64,000 nucleotides of DNA from positions 248,001 through 312,000 of the forward strand of contig NZ_JAAAML010000002.1 in the NCBI RefSeq assembly GCF_024105735.1. Reading direction: 5' to 3'. The notes beneath the pieces are model-generated. The model was not told where the DNA came from. It saw only the letters and a list, made by a program, of their open reading frames with translations, and made no database searches. This stretch comes from Parahoeflea alexandrii (GTDB taxonomy: Bacteria > Pseudomonadota > Alphaproteobacteria > Rhizobiales > Rhizobiaceae). Of this stretch, positions 38,192 to 48,370 are shown in pieces. Position 1 is the stretch's first letter. Each line of letters starts with the position of its first letter. The translations under genes were made by a program, and so were the position numbers.

Positions 38192-38458
38192 ATGAGCTAT
38201 TACGACCACGCCACCATGATCGCCTATCGCCTCGGACCCTGGGCACCGGCACCGGAGCCGCCGCTTGATACGCCCGCTGGCCGCAAGGCATCGGAACTTG
38301 CTCCGGTCGCCGGCCCGTCGCGCCGCAAACTGCGCGACGGCAATACCTCTTTCAGCAAGCGGCTGGCCAGGCTCTGGACGCGTATCAGAGCCAGGCTGCG
38401 GCCGCAAAGGCCGGAGGGGCGGCGCTCCGCTGCAGCCGGGAAACCAGAGCAATGGTGA
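38192..38458 (+). CDS. small basic protein of unknown function
   Basis: This is an 88-aa product with no family I recognise. The first half is YYDHATMIAYRLGPWAPAPEPP, followed by a basic C-terminal half rich in Arg (RLARLWTRIRARLRPQRPEGRR). A strong ribosome binding site (AGGAG 8 nt upstream of ATG) and its position beside the operator support expression. It may be the target of the divergent YafY-type regulator. No membrane segment or cysteine is present. Confidence 0.55.
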   Translation: MSYYDHATMIAYRLGPWAPAPEPPLDTPAGRKASELAPVAGPSRRKLRDGNTSFSKRLARLWTRIRARLRPQRPEGRRSAAAGKPEQW

Positions 38459-38518
38459 CGTGAGCCCCAAAAGCTGGTAGGACGCGGCCAATCTTGCAAC
38501 ATCAGAACCGAGTCCGTG

Positions 38519-39781
38519 ATGCCAGCGACCATTGACCTGACAGACCCTTCCGCGCGTCCCGCCCGGCCTCAGGCTGCCAAAGCGGCCAGCCAGACCATGG
38601 ACGGCAAGCCGACATTGATCGGCATGAGCCGTGAAGAAATGGTCGCCGCCATGGCCGACGCCGGCGTACCCGAAAAGCAGCGCAAGATGCGGGTCAACCA
38701 GATCTGGCACTGGCTTTATGTGCGCGGCTCTTCCGATTTCGCCGACATGCACACGATCTCCAAGGAGTTGCGCGAAAAGCTCGCCGAACGCTACACCGTC
38801 GCCCGCCCCGAGATCGTCGAGGAACAGATTTCCAATGACGGCACCCGCAAGTGGCTGATGCGGTTTCCGCCGCGCGGTGCCGGCCGTCCTGTCGAGGTGG
38901 AAACGGTCTACATTCCCGAGGAAGGCCGCGGCACGCTGTGCATCTCGAGCCAGGTCGGCTGTACGCTCACCTGCACCTTCTGCCACACCGGCACCCAGAA
39001 GCTTGTGCGCAATCTGACCGCCGAGGAAATCCTGTCGCAATTGCTGGTCGCGCGTGACCGGCTCGGCGATTTCCCGCACAAGGACACCCCGCAGGGGGCG
39101 ATCGTGCCGGCGGAAGGCCGCAAGGTCACCAACATCGTCATGATGGGCATGGGCGAACCGCTCTACAATTTTGACAATGTCAAGCAGGCGCTGCTGATCG
39201 CCTCGGACGGCGACGGGCTGGCGCTGTCGCGCCGCCGCATCACGCTCTCGACCTCCGGTGTGGTGCCGGGCATTGTCCGCACCGGCGAAGAGATCGGCGT
39301 GATGCTGGCGATTTCGCTGCATGCCGTGCGCGACGAATTGCGTGACGAGCTGGTGCCGATCAACAAGAAGTACCCGCTGAAAGAGCTGCTCGAGGCCTGC
39401 CGCACCTATCCCGGCGTTTCGAACGCGCGGCGCATCACTTTTGAATATGTGATGCTCAAGGGCGTGAATGACAGCCTTTCCGACGCCAAGGAACTGGTGC
39501 GCCTGCTCAAGGGCATTCCCGCCAAGATCAACCTGATCCCGTTCAATCCCTGGCCCGGATCCGCCTATGAATGCTCGGACTGGGAGACAATCGAGACCTT
39601 CGCCGATTTCGTCAACGCCAACGGCTACGCCTCGCCGATCCGCACGCCGCGCGGCCGCGACATTCTTGCCGCCTGCGGCCAGCTCAAGAGCGAATCCGAA
39701 CGCATGCGCAAGAAGGATCGCGACGAGTTGGAAAGCATGGCCCTGCAGGCGATGATGATCGCCGGCCACGGCGCCGACTGA
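38519..39781 (+). CDS. rlmN: 23S rRNA (adenine2503-C2)/tRNA A37 methyltransferase RlmN
   Basis: This is a radical-SAM enzyme that makes m2A2503 in 23S rRNA and m2A37 in tRNA. The 420-aa product has the cluster motif CTLTCTFC (C-x3-C-x2-C), with GMGEPLYN following, and the methylatable catalytic Cys in ILAACGQL near the C-terminus. The N-terminal helix-hairpin domain ([12 protein letters not shown]) is present. A GTG immediately precedes the ATG at 38519. It is the first of two plus-strand genes; the membrane protein gene begins 9 bp later. Confidence 0.96.
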   Translation: MPATIDLTDPSARPARPQAAKAASQTMDGKPTLIGMSREEMVAAMADAGVPEKQRKMRVNQIWHWLYVRGSSDFADMHTISKELREKLAERYTVARPEIVEEQISNDGTRKWLMRFPPRGAGRPVEVETVYIPEEGRGTLCISSQVGCTLTCTFCHTGTQKLVRNLTAEEILSQLLVARDRLGDFPHKDTPQGAIVPAEGRKVTNIVMMGMGEPLYNFDNVKQALLIASDGDGLALSRRRITLSTSGVVPGIVRTGEEIGVMLAISLHAVRDELRDELVPINKKYPLKELLEACRTYPGVSNARRITFEYVMLKGVNDSLSDAKELVRLLKGIPAKINLIPFNPWPGSAYECSDWETIETFADFVNANGYASPIRTPRGRDILAACGQLKSESERMRKKDRDELESMALQAMMIAGHGAD

Positions 39782-39790
39782 TCCCGCCGG

Positions 39791-40291
39791 ATGAGCGACA
39801 TCCTACGCCTTCTCATCCGGATGATTGCCATCACGCTTGGCTTTTTCGCCGGATGCCTGGCGGCCGGCCTGGCCTATGCCTTTCTCGCACGCCTGGTCGT
39901 GCCCGATGATTTCGGCCGCTTCAGCGAGCTCGAACTGACGGTCACCCTGGTGGTGGGCGTCTTCGGCGTCGCCAGCCTGTTTGCCCGCGCCGTATTGCTG
40001 CCCGCCTTTGCCGTCATCGCCATATTCGAGTTCTGGCGGCGCCGCGACTGGCTCAGTTACGCACTGGCCGGCGCGGTGATTGCGCTGATGGCCACGGCCT
40101 TTCCGATGGCAACAGCAATCAGCGGCGCAACCGGCGCGGCGATCGACCCCGCCCGGATGATTGCGATCCACATGGCCTGCGGCATCATCGGCGCCAGCAT
40201 CTACTGGCTTCTAACCGGGCGCAGCGCCGGGCGTTGGCTGCCGAGCGAGCGGGGAAAATCCGCAGCAGTTGTTCCCAATCCGGAAAGCTGA
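39791..40291 (+). CDS. hypothetical four-helix membrane protein
   Basis: This 166-aa protein has four hydrophobic segments (about 10-35, 50-80, 90-112 and 121-142) and no recognised domain. The gene begins 9 bp after rlmN, so it is likely co-transcribed. Its stop meets the convergent LysE-family gene without a gap. Similar small membrane proteins downstream of rlmN occur in Rhizobiales (inference from memory). Confidence 0.65.
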   Translation: MSDILRLLIRMIAITLGFFAGCLAAGLAYAFLARLVVPDDFGRFSELELTVTLVVGVFGVASLFARAVLLPAFAVIAIFEFWRRRDWLSYALAGAVIALMATAFPMATAISGATGAAIDPARMIAIHMACGIIGASIYWLLTGRSAGRWLPSERGKSAAVVPNPES

Positions 40292-40939
40292 TCAACGGCT
40301 CTGGGTCAGCAGGATCTTGACCGCGAACACCGAAAACACCGCCGCGAAGAGGTAATCCACAGCGCGCATGACCTGCGGCTTGCGCTTCAGCCAGTCAGCC
40401 AGACCGTGCGCGCCGAGCACCACCACGATCGCCACCGGCAGGGCGATGACGATGGACAGCAAGCCCAGGAAGATCAGCTTGCCGGTCACGTGCGGATCAT
40501 TCACCCGGACAAATTGCGGCAGGAAGGTCATGAAGAAGATGATGACCTTGGGATTGAGCAGATTGACCCAGAAACCGTTGAGGAACGCCTTGAAGTAGGA
40601 CGCATCGCTCTTGCCCTTGGCCTTGACGGCAAGCACCGAACGGTTGCGCACCGCCTGAATGGCGAGCCATAGCAGATAACCGGCGCCGCCTGTCTTCAGC
40701 ACCAGGAACGCCATCGGCGAGGCGACGATCAGCGCCGAGACGCCGAAGGCCACCAGCAGCGTGTGAATGACGATCCCGAGATTGGTGCCAAGCATCGCCA
40801 TCATGCCGATGGCACGCCCGTCCCGAATGGCCCGGCTCATCCAGAGCGTCATGTCTGGCCCGGGCGTGATCGCCAGCAGAAGCACGGCGAGGCTGAACGC
40901 GGCGAGGACGGGCAGTCCGGGAATGAAGTCGGTGAACAT
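40292..40939 (-). CDS. LysE/RhtB family amino acid exporter
   Basis: This 215-aa, six-helix transporter of the LysE/RhtB superfamily begins with [23 protein letters not shown], where the conserved TPGPD loop lies after helix 1. The cytoplasmic loop carries [23 protein letters not shown], also typical. Substrate is probably an amino acid such as homoserine, threonine or lysine. Confidence 0.92.
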   Translation of the reverse strand: MFTDFIPGLPVLAAFSLAVLLLAITPGPDMTLWMSRAIRDGRAIGMMAMLGTNLGIVIHTLLVAFGVSALIVASPMAFLVLKTGGAGYLLWLAIQAVRNRSVLAVKAKGKSDASYFKAFLNGFWVNLLNPKVIIFFMTFLPQFVRVNDPHVTGKLIFLGLLSIVIALPVAIVVVLGAHGLADWLKRKPQVMRAVDYLFAAVFSVFAVKILLTQSR

Positions 40940-41039
40940 GTGGGTGATCCTGATCGGCGGAAGGCTACCTTTAGGCCTGATTCACGGACCTGCCAATTGC
41001 CAGTTTTCGATGATGGTCCACAAACCCGCCGGTGCCGGA

Positions 41040-41894
41040 CTACTGCTTGAGGAAGGCCTTGAATCTCTCCGTCCAGTCCGGATGCCAGCGCGACAGCGGC
41101 GGCCGGTTTTCGATGATGTCGCCAGCCGTCCAGGCAATGCGCTTCTCGTCGGTTGCGCGCTCGACATCATTGTCCGGGCACAGAATGTAGAAATCGCCCT
41201 TCTCCAGGCTCTCCATCATGAAATCGACCGTCTGCTCCGCGGTCCAGGCGGCATCCGGTTTTTCGGCCCGGCCCCGTGCCGTCAAAGGCGTGTAGACAAA
41301 GCCCGGGATCAGCAGATGTGCGCTGACCCGGCAATCGGCCGTGTTGCGCAGTTCATGCTGCAACGCCTCGGTAAAGGCCTTAACGCCGGCCTTGGCGACA
41401 TTGTAGGCGGGATCACCCGGCGGCGTGGTGATGCCCTGCTTGGAGCCGGTATTGATGATCATCGCCGGTTCGCCATGGGCAATCATCTTCGGTCCGAACG
41501 CCCGGCTGCCATGGATCACCCCCATCAGATTGACATTGAGTACCCTGTCCCAGTTAGCCTGGGGCCCGAACAGGCTGCTGCCGGGCTGAATGCCGGCATT
41601 GTTCATCAGAAGATGCACCCGCCCGAACCGTTCGATCACGGTCCTTTCCAGCTCTTCCACCGCCGCGAGATCGCCGACATCGGTTGTCACCGAAACGATA
41701 TCCGTGGCCGGGCCGGAAGCCGCGCTTTCAACCGCCTTCCGGGCTTCAACCAGCCTGGAACTGTCGCTGTCGGCCAGAACCACGCGCATGCCGCGGCCGG
41801 CAAGGCACTTGGCCGCGGCGAGGCCGATGCCGGAGGCGGCCCCGGTGACCACCGCAACCTTGCCCCTGTCCATCACCGAGTGAAAACCAGCCAT
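41040..41894 (-). CDS. short-chain dehydrogenase/reductase
   Basis: This 284-aa NAD(P)-dependent oxidoreductase has the Rossmann motif TGAASGIG near residue 17 and the active-site YNVAK, with Ser in INTGSKQG before it. Asp and Ser after strand 2 ([10 protein letters not shown]) favour NAD over NADP. The substrate is not readable. It stands alone between lysE and argG. Confidence 0.9.
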   Translation of the reverse strand: MAGFHSVMDRGKVAVVTGAASGIGLAAAKCLAGRGMRVVLADSDSSRLVEARKAVESAASGPATDIVSVTTDVGDLAAVEELERTVIERFGRVHLLMNNAGIQPGSSLFGPQANWDRVLNVNLMGVIHGSRAFGPKMIAHGEPAMIINTGSKQGITTPPGDPAYNVAKAGVKAFTEALQHELRNTADCRVSAHLLIPGFVYTPLTARGRAEKPDAAWTAEQTVDFMMESLEKGDFYILCPDNDVERATDEKRIAWTAGDIIENRPPLSRWHPDWTERFKAFLKQ

Positions 41895-42086
41895 TTCCGT
41901 CCTCCCGTTCCATCACTCCGGGTTAGAGGGATAGGCTGTGCGGCGGCGGCCCGTCAAACCAATTGCCGCCTGAACCTCCGCTTGCAATGCCGCTTGACCC
42001 TTGCATGGCGCCGCAAACCCGCTAAAAGTGCCGCCAAATTCGCGGGCCCGCACGGGCCAGGGCTTCAAACCGGAAAGACTACAATC

Positions 42087-43316
42087 ATGGCATCGCACAA
42101 GGACGTCAAGAAAGTCGTTCTCGCCTATTCGGGCGGCCTCGACACCTCGATCATTCTCAAATGGCTGCAGACCGAATTCGGCGCAGAAGTCGTCACCTTC
42201 ACCGCCGACCTCGGCCAGGGCGAAGAGCTCGAGCCGGCGCGCAAGAAGGCCGAGATGCTCGGCATCCCCGACAAGAACATCTACATCGAGGATGTCCGTG
42301 AGGAATTTGTCCGCGACTTCGTTTTCCCGATGTTCCGCGCCAATGCCGTCTATGAAGGCGTCTATCTGCTCGGCACCTCGATTGCCCGCCCGCTGATCTC
42401 CAAGCGGCTGGTGGAAATCGCCCGCGAGACCGGCGCCGATGCGATTGCCCACGGCGCCACCGGCAAGGGCAATGACCAGATCCGCTTCGAGCTCTCGGCA
42501 TACGCGCTCAACCCGGATATCAAGATCATCGCGCCCTGGCGCGACTGGTCGTTCAAGAGCCGCACCGACCTGATCAAGTTTGCCGAGGCGCACCAGATCC
42601 CGGTCGCCAAGGACAAGATGGGCGAAGCCCCGTTCTCGGTCGACGCCAACCTGCTGCATTCCTCCTCGGAGGGCAAGGTGCTGGAAGATCCGGCCGTCGA
42701 AGCGCCCGAATACGTGCATATGCGCACGATTTCGCCGGAATCCGCCCCCGACAAGGCCACCATCATCAAGATCGGCTTCGAGAAGGGCGACGCAGTTTCC
42801 ATCAACGGCGTCCGCATGAGCCCGGCGACCATTCTCGCCGAACTCAACAATTACGGCCGCGACAACGGCATCGGCCGGCTCGACCTGGTCGAAAACCGCT
42901 TTGTCGGCATGAAGTCGCGCGGCGTCTACGAGACTCCCGGCGGCACCATCCTGCTCACCGCCCATCGGGCGATGGAATCGATCACGCTCGACCGCGGCGC
43001 TGCCCATCTCAAGGACGAGCTGATGCCGCGCTACGCGGAGCTGATCTATTTCGGCTTCTGGTTCTCGCCCGAGCGCGAGATGCTGCAGGCGGCGATCGAC
43101 CAGAGCCAGAAGCATGTCGAAGGCGAAGTCACGCTCAAGCTCTACAAGGGCAATGTGATGGTCACCGGCCGCGAAAGCGACAAGTCGCTCTATTCCGATG
43201 CGCTCGTCACCTTCGAGGACGACCGCGGCGCCTATGACCAGAAGGATGCGGAAGGCTTCATCCGTTTGAACGCGCTTCGCCTGCGAACCCTGGCTGCGCG
43301 CGACCGCAAGAACTGA
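42087..43316 (+). CDS. argG: argininosuccinate synthase
   Basis: ArgG condenses citrulline and aspartate using ATP. The 409-aa product starts [21 protein letters not shown], with the PP-loop [22 protein letters not shown] near 120 and the RHCYDPG-class region replaced by [14 protein letters not shown] fit the type-1 branch. A much longer frame continues upstream on this strand but runs antisense through two genes and is not real. A strong terminator follows 19 bp after the stop. Confidence 0.97.
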   Translation: MASHKDVKKVVLAYSGGLDTSIILKWLQTEFGAEVVTFTADLGQGEELEPARKKAEMLGIPDKNIYIEDVREEFVRDFVFPMFRANAVYEGVYLLGTSIARPLISKRLVEIARETGADAIAHGATGKGNDQIRFELSAYALNPDIKIIAPWRDWSFKSRTDLIKFAEAHQIPVAKDKMGEAPFSVDANLLHSSSEGKVLEDPAVEAPEYVHMRTISPESAPDKATIIKIGFEKGDAVSINGVRMSPATILAELNNYGRDNGIGRLDLVENRFVGMKSRGVYETPGGTILLTAHRAMESITLDRGAAHLKDELMPRYAELIYFGFWFSPEREMLQAAIDQSQKHVEGEVTLKLYKGNVMVTGRESDKSLYSDALVTFEDDRGAYDQKDAEGFIRLNALRLRTLAARDRKN

Positions 43317-43334
43317 TCCGGCAGATATTTCAAG

Positions 43335-43368
43335 AAAAGGGCGGGGCCAGCGATGGCTCCGCCCTTTT
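43335..43368 (+). terminator. intrinsic terminator after argG
   Basis: AAAAGGGCGGGGCC and GGCTCCGCCCTTTT form a 14-bp stem with one G-T pair and a 6-nt loop, ending in TTTT. The symmetric A-run means it may also work on the minus strand. Confidence 0.9.
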
Positions 43369-43457
43369 CATGTCCGTACTGCGTTCCCCGCACGCCGCGA
43401 CGCCTTGTCCAACACGTCCTGCGAGCCTACATGGGGCAGCATGACAAGGAGCCTTTC

Positions 43458-45509
43458 ATGACCGCATCCGCATCCCCCGTTTTTGACTGGAACGCCCCCC
43501 TCGGCCTGCCCGAATTCGACAAAATCGCCGTTGCGGATTTCGCCCCCGCCTTCGAGATTGCCCTCGCCGAGCACGATGCGGAAATCGAGGCCATCGCCGG
43601 AAACGCGGAAGCGCCCGATTTCAACAATACGCTGGTGGCGCTGGAGCTTGCGGGCGACAAGCTGTCGAGGGTCTCCTCGCTGTTCTGGAACCGGGCCGGA
43701 ACCGACACCAACGATGTGATCCAGGCGCTCGAGCGCGAAATCGCGCCGCGCATGTCGCGGCATTACTCGAAGATCGCCATGAATCGCGCCCTGTTCGAGC
43801 GCATCGACAGCCTCTACCGGCAACGCGAACAGCTGGGCCTGACGCCGGAGCAGGATCGCCTGCTTGAGCGGGTCTGGAAATCCTTCATCAAGTCCGGCGC
43901 AGGCCTCGATGAGGCCGGACAGAAGCGCCTGGCCGAAGTCGGCGAGACGCTGGCCGGTCTCGGCGCCCGTTTCGGCCAGAACGTGCTGGCCGACGAGAAG
44001 GACTGGCTCATGCTGCTCGATGACGGCGCCGATCTCGACGGTCTGTCCGACGATCTGCGCGCCGCCATGGCAGCCGTTGCCGAGGACCTCGGTCACAAGG
44101 GCAAATATGCCGTGACCCTCTCACGGTCGATCATCGAGCCGTTCCTCACATCCAGCGAGAGGCGGGACCTGCGCGAAACCGCCTTCAGGGCCTGGATTGC
44201 CCGCGGCGCCAATGGCGGGGAGACCGACAATGCCGCGCTGATCTCCGAGATCATCGCGCTGCGCGCGGAAAAGGCCAGCCTCCTGGGGTATGAAAGCTAC
44301 GCCGCCTACAAGCTCGACGACACCATGGCCAAGACCCCGGATGCCGTGGAAGCGCTGCTCGGCGACGTCTGGGCGCGTGCCGTCGAGCGTGCCGATGACG
44401 ATCGCAGTGAGCTGGCCAAGCTGATTGTGGAAGAGGGGGGCAACCATGACGTCGCGGCCTGGGACTGGCGTCACTACGCCGAAAAGCTCAAGTCCCGCCG
44501 CTTTGACTTCTCCGCTGCCGAACTCAAGCCCTATTTCCCGCTCGACCAGATGATCGAGGCCTGTTTCGACGTTGCAAACCGGCTCTTTGGCATCACCATG
44601 ACCGAACGCAAGGACATTCGCGGCCCGCACCCTGATGCCCGCGTCTTCGAGGTCCGCGATTCCGCCGGGGACATCATTGCCACCTTCATCGCCGATTACT
44701 TTGCCCGCCCCTCCAAGCGCTCCGGCGCCTGGATGAGCGGCATGCGCAGCCAGCACAAGCTCGATATGCCCGACGGCTCGAAGGGCGAAAAGCCGATCAT
44801 CACCAACGTGATGAACTTCGCCAAGCCGGCGGCCGGTCAAAAGGCGCTGCTGTCGCTTGATGACGCACGCACCCTGTTTCACGAGTTCGGCCACGCCCTG
44901 CACGGCATGCTCTCGGACGTGACCTATCCGTCACTTTCGGGCACCTCTGTCAGCCGCGACTTCGTCGAACTGCCATCGCAGCTCTACGAGCACTGGCTGA
45001 CAGTGCCCGAAATCCTCGAAAAGCACGCCCGCCACTACAAGACCAATGAGCCGATCCCACGGGCGCTGCTCGACAAGGTGCTGGCGGCACAGACCTTCAA
45101 TGCAGGCTTCGGTGCGGTCGAATTCACCGCTTCCGCTCTGGTCGACATGGCCTGGCACACCGCAGGTGAAAAGGCCGATCCGGCAACATTCGAGGCTGAA
45201 ACCCTGAAGAAACTCGGCATGCCCGAGGCGATCGTCATGCGTCACGCCAGCCCGCATTTCCTGCATGTGTTCTCCGGCGAAGGCTATTCGGCCGGCTATT
45301 ACTCCTACATGTGGTCGGAAGTGCTCGATGCGGACGCGTTCGCGGCCTTCGAGGAAACCGGCGATCCGTTTGACGCCGGCATGGCCGAGAAGCTGCGCGC
45401 CAACATCTATTCAGCCGGCGGATCGCGCGATCCGGCCGATCTCTACGAGGCGTTCCGCGGCCGCATGCCCGATGCCACGGCTATGCTGGAAAAACGCGGG
45501 CTCGCCTGA
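43458..45509 (+). CDS. M3 family metallopeptidase (oligopeptidase A / Dcp type)
   Basis: This 683-aa zinc peptidase degrades oligopeptides in the cytoplasm. The HEFGH zinc motif is in LFHEFGHALHGML near residue 475, with the third ligand Glu in RDFVELPSQLYEHW 28 residues later. SHRYYSYxW-type substrate residues appear as GYYSYMWSEV near 615. AAGGAG 8 nt before ATG 43458 selects this start over an in-frame upstream ATG. It sits between the argG terminator and the VOC gene. Confidence 0.93.
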   Translation: MTASASPVFDWNAPLGLPEFDKIAVADFAPAFEIALAEHDAEIEAIAGNAEAPDFNNTLVALELAGDKLSRVSSLFWNRAGTDTNDVIQALEREIAPRMSRHYSKIAMNRALFERIDSLYRQREQLGLTPEQDRLLERVWKSFIKSGAGLDEAGQKRLAEVGETLAGLGARFGQNVLADEKDWLMLLDDGADLDGLSDDLRAAMAAVAEDLGHKGKYAVTLSRSIIEPFLTSSERRDLRETAFRAWIARGANGGETDNAALISEIIALRAEKASLLGYESYAAYKLDDTMAKTPDAVEALLGDVWARAVERADDDRSELAKLIVEEGGNHDVAAWDWRHYAEKLKSRRFDFSAAELKPYFPLDQMIEACFDVANRLFGITMTERKDIRGPHPDARVFEVRDSAGDIIATFIADYFARPSKRSGAWMSGMRSQHKLDMPDGSKGEKPIITNVMNFAKPAAGQKALLSLDDARTLFHEFGHALHGMLSDVTYPSLSGTSVSRDFVELPSQLYEHWLTVPEILEKHARHYKTNEPIPRALLDKVLAAQTFNAGFGAVEFTASALVDMAWHTAGEKADPATFEAETLKKLGMPEAIVMRHASPHFLHVFSGEGYSAGYYSYMWSEVLDADAFAAFEETGDPFDAGMAEKLRANIYSAGGSRDPADLYEAFRGRMPDATAMLEKRGLA

Positions 45510-45542
45510 CCGATCACCAATGCTCCGGCGCCGCGGGAGCCC

Positions 45543-46124
45543 TCAGTAGGCCTTTTTCGGCGTCCGGTCGTCCGACAGCGAGCGCTGGGTGCGCGTGACG
45601 ATCGCTTCGATCGCGTCGGCGAGATGGATCTCGGCGATGTTGTAGTCGCCGCGTTCGACCCGGATCTTGTGCGCCTCGACGAAGACCTCGGCGTAGCTTA
45701 CGCCGGCCGGCGGCTCGAACCGGTAGGCGGCAAGCTCGATCAGGAAGCCCAGCGGATCGGTGAAATAGATCGAATCCATGAAGCCCCGGTCCTTGACGCC
45801 GCTGTGCTTGATTCCGCGCTCATCCAGCCGCTCGACGGCTTGCGAGAAGGTCGCCTTCGACACGTTGATGGCGAGGTGATGCACCGCGCCGGGCTCGGTC
45901 GAGGTCCGCTTTGGATCGGGCTTGCGGTCCTCGCTGGTGAAGATGGTGATCAGCCGGCCATCACCCGGGTCGAAATAGAGGTGGCTTTCAGAGGCACTGT
46001 CCAGATTGGGTTGCTCGAAGACAAAAGGCATGCCGAGCACCCCTTCCCAGAAATCGATCGAGGTCTGCCGGTCCGCTCCCACCAGCGTGATGTGATGGAT
46101 TCCCTGTGCCTGCAATTTGCGCAT
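45543..46124 (-). CDS. VOC family protein (glyoxalase/extradiol dioxygenase fold)
   Basis: This 193-aa protein has two vicinal-oxygen-chelate modules, one from GIHHITLVGADRQTSIDFWEGVLGM and one from GAVHHLAINV. His and Glu ligands in HHITLVG, HHLAINV and FLIELAAYRFE are consistent with a divalent metal site. Reaction is unknown. It is divergent from typA across a 418-bp gap. Confidence 0.85.
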   Translation of the reverse strand: MRKLQAQGIHHITLVGADRQTSIDFWEGVLGMPFVFEQPNLDSASESHLYFDPGDGRLITIFTSEDRKPDPKRTSTEPGAVHHLAINVSKATFSQAVERLDERGIKHSGVKDRGFMDSIYFTDPLGFLIELAAYRFEPPAGVSYAEVFVEAHKIRVERGDYNIAEIHLADAIEAIVTRTQRSLSDDRTPKKAY

Positions 46125-46542
46125 CTTGATCTCCCGCTTCCATACTCATCCAAAAACAATAGCAAACGGCAGCCGAACGGCAAAACATCGGCCGGGAAAC
46201 AGAGCGTCAACCCACCATCACCAACGCGGCGACAGGTTTACCGAATGGCCGATATCGACGACGGCGCACGACATGTCCCAAACCGATGAACCGCGAGGAC
46301 CAGGAGCTCTGGGCCATCACCCTGGATCCGGTCCGTACTGCCCCATTGCTTGTTTCGATCCCGGTACGATATGTTCAAGAACTGCGCTTTGTGCCCTTCT
46401 CTCGGTCCATTAAGGCTGTCCGGCAAAGATATCTTTCGCAACCGCAAAAAAACCTGTATAAGCCGCGCAAAGTCCGGCATTTGCCGGCCCGCGCCGGATC
46501 ATGGTCCGGCGTTTTTGTATTCTCCAGAATGAGACCTGACCC
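46125..46542. other. 418-bp intergenic region before typA
   Basis: No convincing gene was found. Frames of up to 109 codons are rich in Pro, His and Arg and lack family features. The left part must carry the VOC promoter. The right part holds a plus-strand promoter and an attenuator-like hairpin set described separately. Confidence 0.6.
46434..46516 (+). promoter_or_regulatory. typA promoter and attenuator-like leader
   Basis: TTTCGC at 46434-46439 and TATAAG at 46457-46462, 17 bp apart, give a likely start near 46469. The leader then has CCGGC-ATTT-GCCGG (46474-46487) and CGCCGGA-N6-TCCGGCG (46492-46511), the latter followed by five Ts: a terminator 26 bp before the typA ATG. Because all four arms share CCGG, the first arm can pair with the third and break the terminator. 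This is the layout of a transcription attenuator. No plus-strand gene lies upstream that the hairpin could be ending. Confidence 0.6.
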
Positions 46543-48369
46543 ATGTCCCTGCGCAATATTGCGATCATCGCCCACGTTGACCATGGCAAGACCACGCTTG
46601 TCGACGAACTCCTGAAGCAGTCCGGTGTCTATCGCGAAAACGAACGCGTTCAGGAACGCGCCATGGATTCCGGCGACATCGAGAAGGAGCGCGGCATCAC
46701 CATTCTCGCCAAGGCCACCTCGGTGGAATGGAAGGGCAACCGCATCAACATCGTCGATACCCCTGGCCACGCCGACTTCGGCGGCGAGGTCGAGCGTATC
46801 CTGTCGATGGTGGACGGCGCCATCGTGCTGGTTGACGCCGCCGAAGGCCCGATGCCGCAGACCAAGTTTGTGGTCGGCAAGGCGCTCAAGGTCGGGCTGC
46901 GCCCGATCGTCGCCATCAACAAGATCGACCGCCCCGACGCCCGGGTGGACGAGGTCATCAACGAGGTCTTCGACCTGTTTGCAGCACTCGACGCCACCGA
47001 CGAACAGCTCGACTTCCCGATTCTCTACGGTTCGGGCCGCAATGGCTGGATGTCGGCTGGCCCTGATCGCCCCGAAGACGGCGGATCGCTCGAGCCGATG
47101 TTCGATCTGGTTCTTGAGCACTGCCCGGAGCCCACCGTGGCCGAAGGCCCGTTCCGCATGATCGGTACGATTCTTGAAGCCAACCCGTTCCTCGGCCGTA
47201 TCATCACCGGCCGCATTCATTCCGGCTCGATCAAGCCGAACCAGGCCGTCAAGGTGCTCAATGGCGAGGGCAAGCTGGTCGAGAACGGCCGCATCTCCAA
47301 GATCCTCGCGTTCCGCGGCCTCGAGCGCCAGCCGGTCGAGGAAGCCCATGCCGGCGACATCGTCGCCATTGCCGGCCTGTCAAAGGGCACCGTCGCCGAC
47401 ACCTTCTGCGATCCTGCCGTTACCGAGCCACTGACCGCACAGCCGATCGACCCGCCGACCGTGACCATGACCTTCCTGGTCAATGATTCGCCGCTGGCCG
47501 GCACCGAGGGCGACAAGGTTACAAGCCGCGTCATCCGCGACCGCCTGCTCAAGGAAGCCGAAGGCAACGTGGCGCTGAAGATCGAAGAGTCGGAAGGCAA
47601 GGATTCCTTCTACGTCTCCGGCCGCGGCGAACTGCAGCTCGCCGTGCTCATCGAGACCATGCGCCGCGAAGGCTTCGAGCTTGCCGTGTCGCGTCCACGC
47701 GTCGTCATGCACAAGGACGAAAGCGGCACCCTGATGGAGCCGATCGAAGAGGTCGTCATCGACGTTGACGAGGAGCATTCCGGCGTCGTCGTGCAGAAGA
47801 TGTCCGAGCGCAAGGCAGAGATGACCGAACTGCGCCCGTCGGGCGGCAACCGCGTGCGTCTGGTCTTCCATGCCCCGACCCGCGGCCTGATCGGCTACCA
47901 GTCGGAGCTTCTGACCGACACCCGCGGCACCGCCGTGATGAACCGGCTGTTCCATGACTACCAGTCCTACAAGGGCGAAATCGGCGGCCGCAACAACGGC
48001 GTTCTGCTGTCCAACCAGTCCGGCGAAGCCGTTGCCTATGCGATGTTCAACCTCGAAGACCGTGGCCCGATGATCATCGAGCCTGGCGACAAGGTCTACA
48101 TGGGCATGATCATCGGCATTCATACCCGTGACAATGATCTGGAAGTGAACGTTCTCAAGGGCAAACAGCTCACCAACATCCGCTCTGCCGGCAAGGATGA
48201 GGCCGTCAAGCTGACGCCGCCGATCCGCATGACGCTGGACCGCGCACTGTCCTGGATCCAGGACGACGAGCTGATGGAAGTAACGCCGAAGTCGATCCGC
48301 CTGCGCAAGCGTTATCTCGACGCCAATGACCGCAAGCGCTTCGGCAAGGCCGGCGCCAACGCCGCCTGA
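46543..48369 (+). CDS. typA: translational GTPase TypA/BipA
   Basis: TypA is a ribosome-binding GTPase needed for 50S assembly and growth at low temperature or under stress. The 608-aa product starts [24 protein letters not shown], with G1 [10 protein letters not shown]3 [14 protein letters not shown] and G4 [16 protein letters not shown]-like domains II, III and V follow, plus the C-terminal domain specific to TypA. The start is set by the conserved N-terminus; only a weak ribosome binding site is seen (GAGACC). The next gene starts 1 bp after its stop. Confidence 0.97.
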   Translation: MSLRNIAIIAHVDHGKTTLVDELLKQSGVYRENERVQERAMDSGDIEKERGITILAKATSVEWKGNRINIVDTPGHADFGGEVERILSMVDGAIVLVDAAEGPMPQTKFVVGKALKVGLRPIVAINKIDRPDARVDEVINEVFDLFAALDATDEQLDFPILYGSGRNGWMSAGPDRPEDGGSLEPMFDLVLEHCPEPTVAEGPFRMIGTILEANPFLGRIITGRIHSGSIKPNQAVKVLNGEGKLVENGRISKILAFRGLERQPVEEAHAGDIVAIAGLSKGTVADTFCDPAVTEPLTAQPIDPPTVTMTFLVNDSPLAGTEGDKVTSRVIRDRLLKEAEGNVALKIEESEGKDSFYVSGRGELQLAVLIETMRREGFELAVSRPRVVMHKDESGTLMEPIEEVVIDVDEEHSGVVVQKMSERKAEMTELRPSGGNRVRLVFHAPTRGLIGYQSELLTDTRGTAVMNRLFHDYQSYKGEIGGRNNGVLLSNQSGEAVAYAMFNLEDRGPMIIEPGDKVYMGMIIGIHTRDNDLEVNVLKGKQLTNIRSAGKDEAVKLTPPIRMTLDRALSWIQDDELMEVTPKSIRLRKRYLDANDRKRFGKAGANAA

Positions 48370-48370
48370 T

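Noticed and set aside
40767-42086. A long open frame upstream of argG in the same frame (849 codons in all)
   Set aside because: It runs antisense through the LysE-family and SDR genes and has Arg/His/Pro-rich shadow composition. Argininosuccinate synthase homology starts at 42087.
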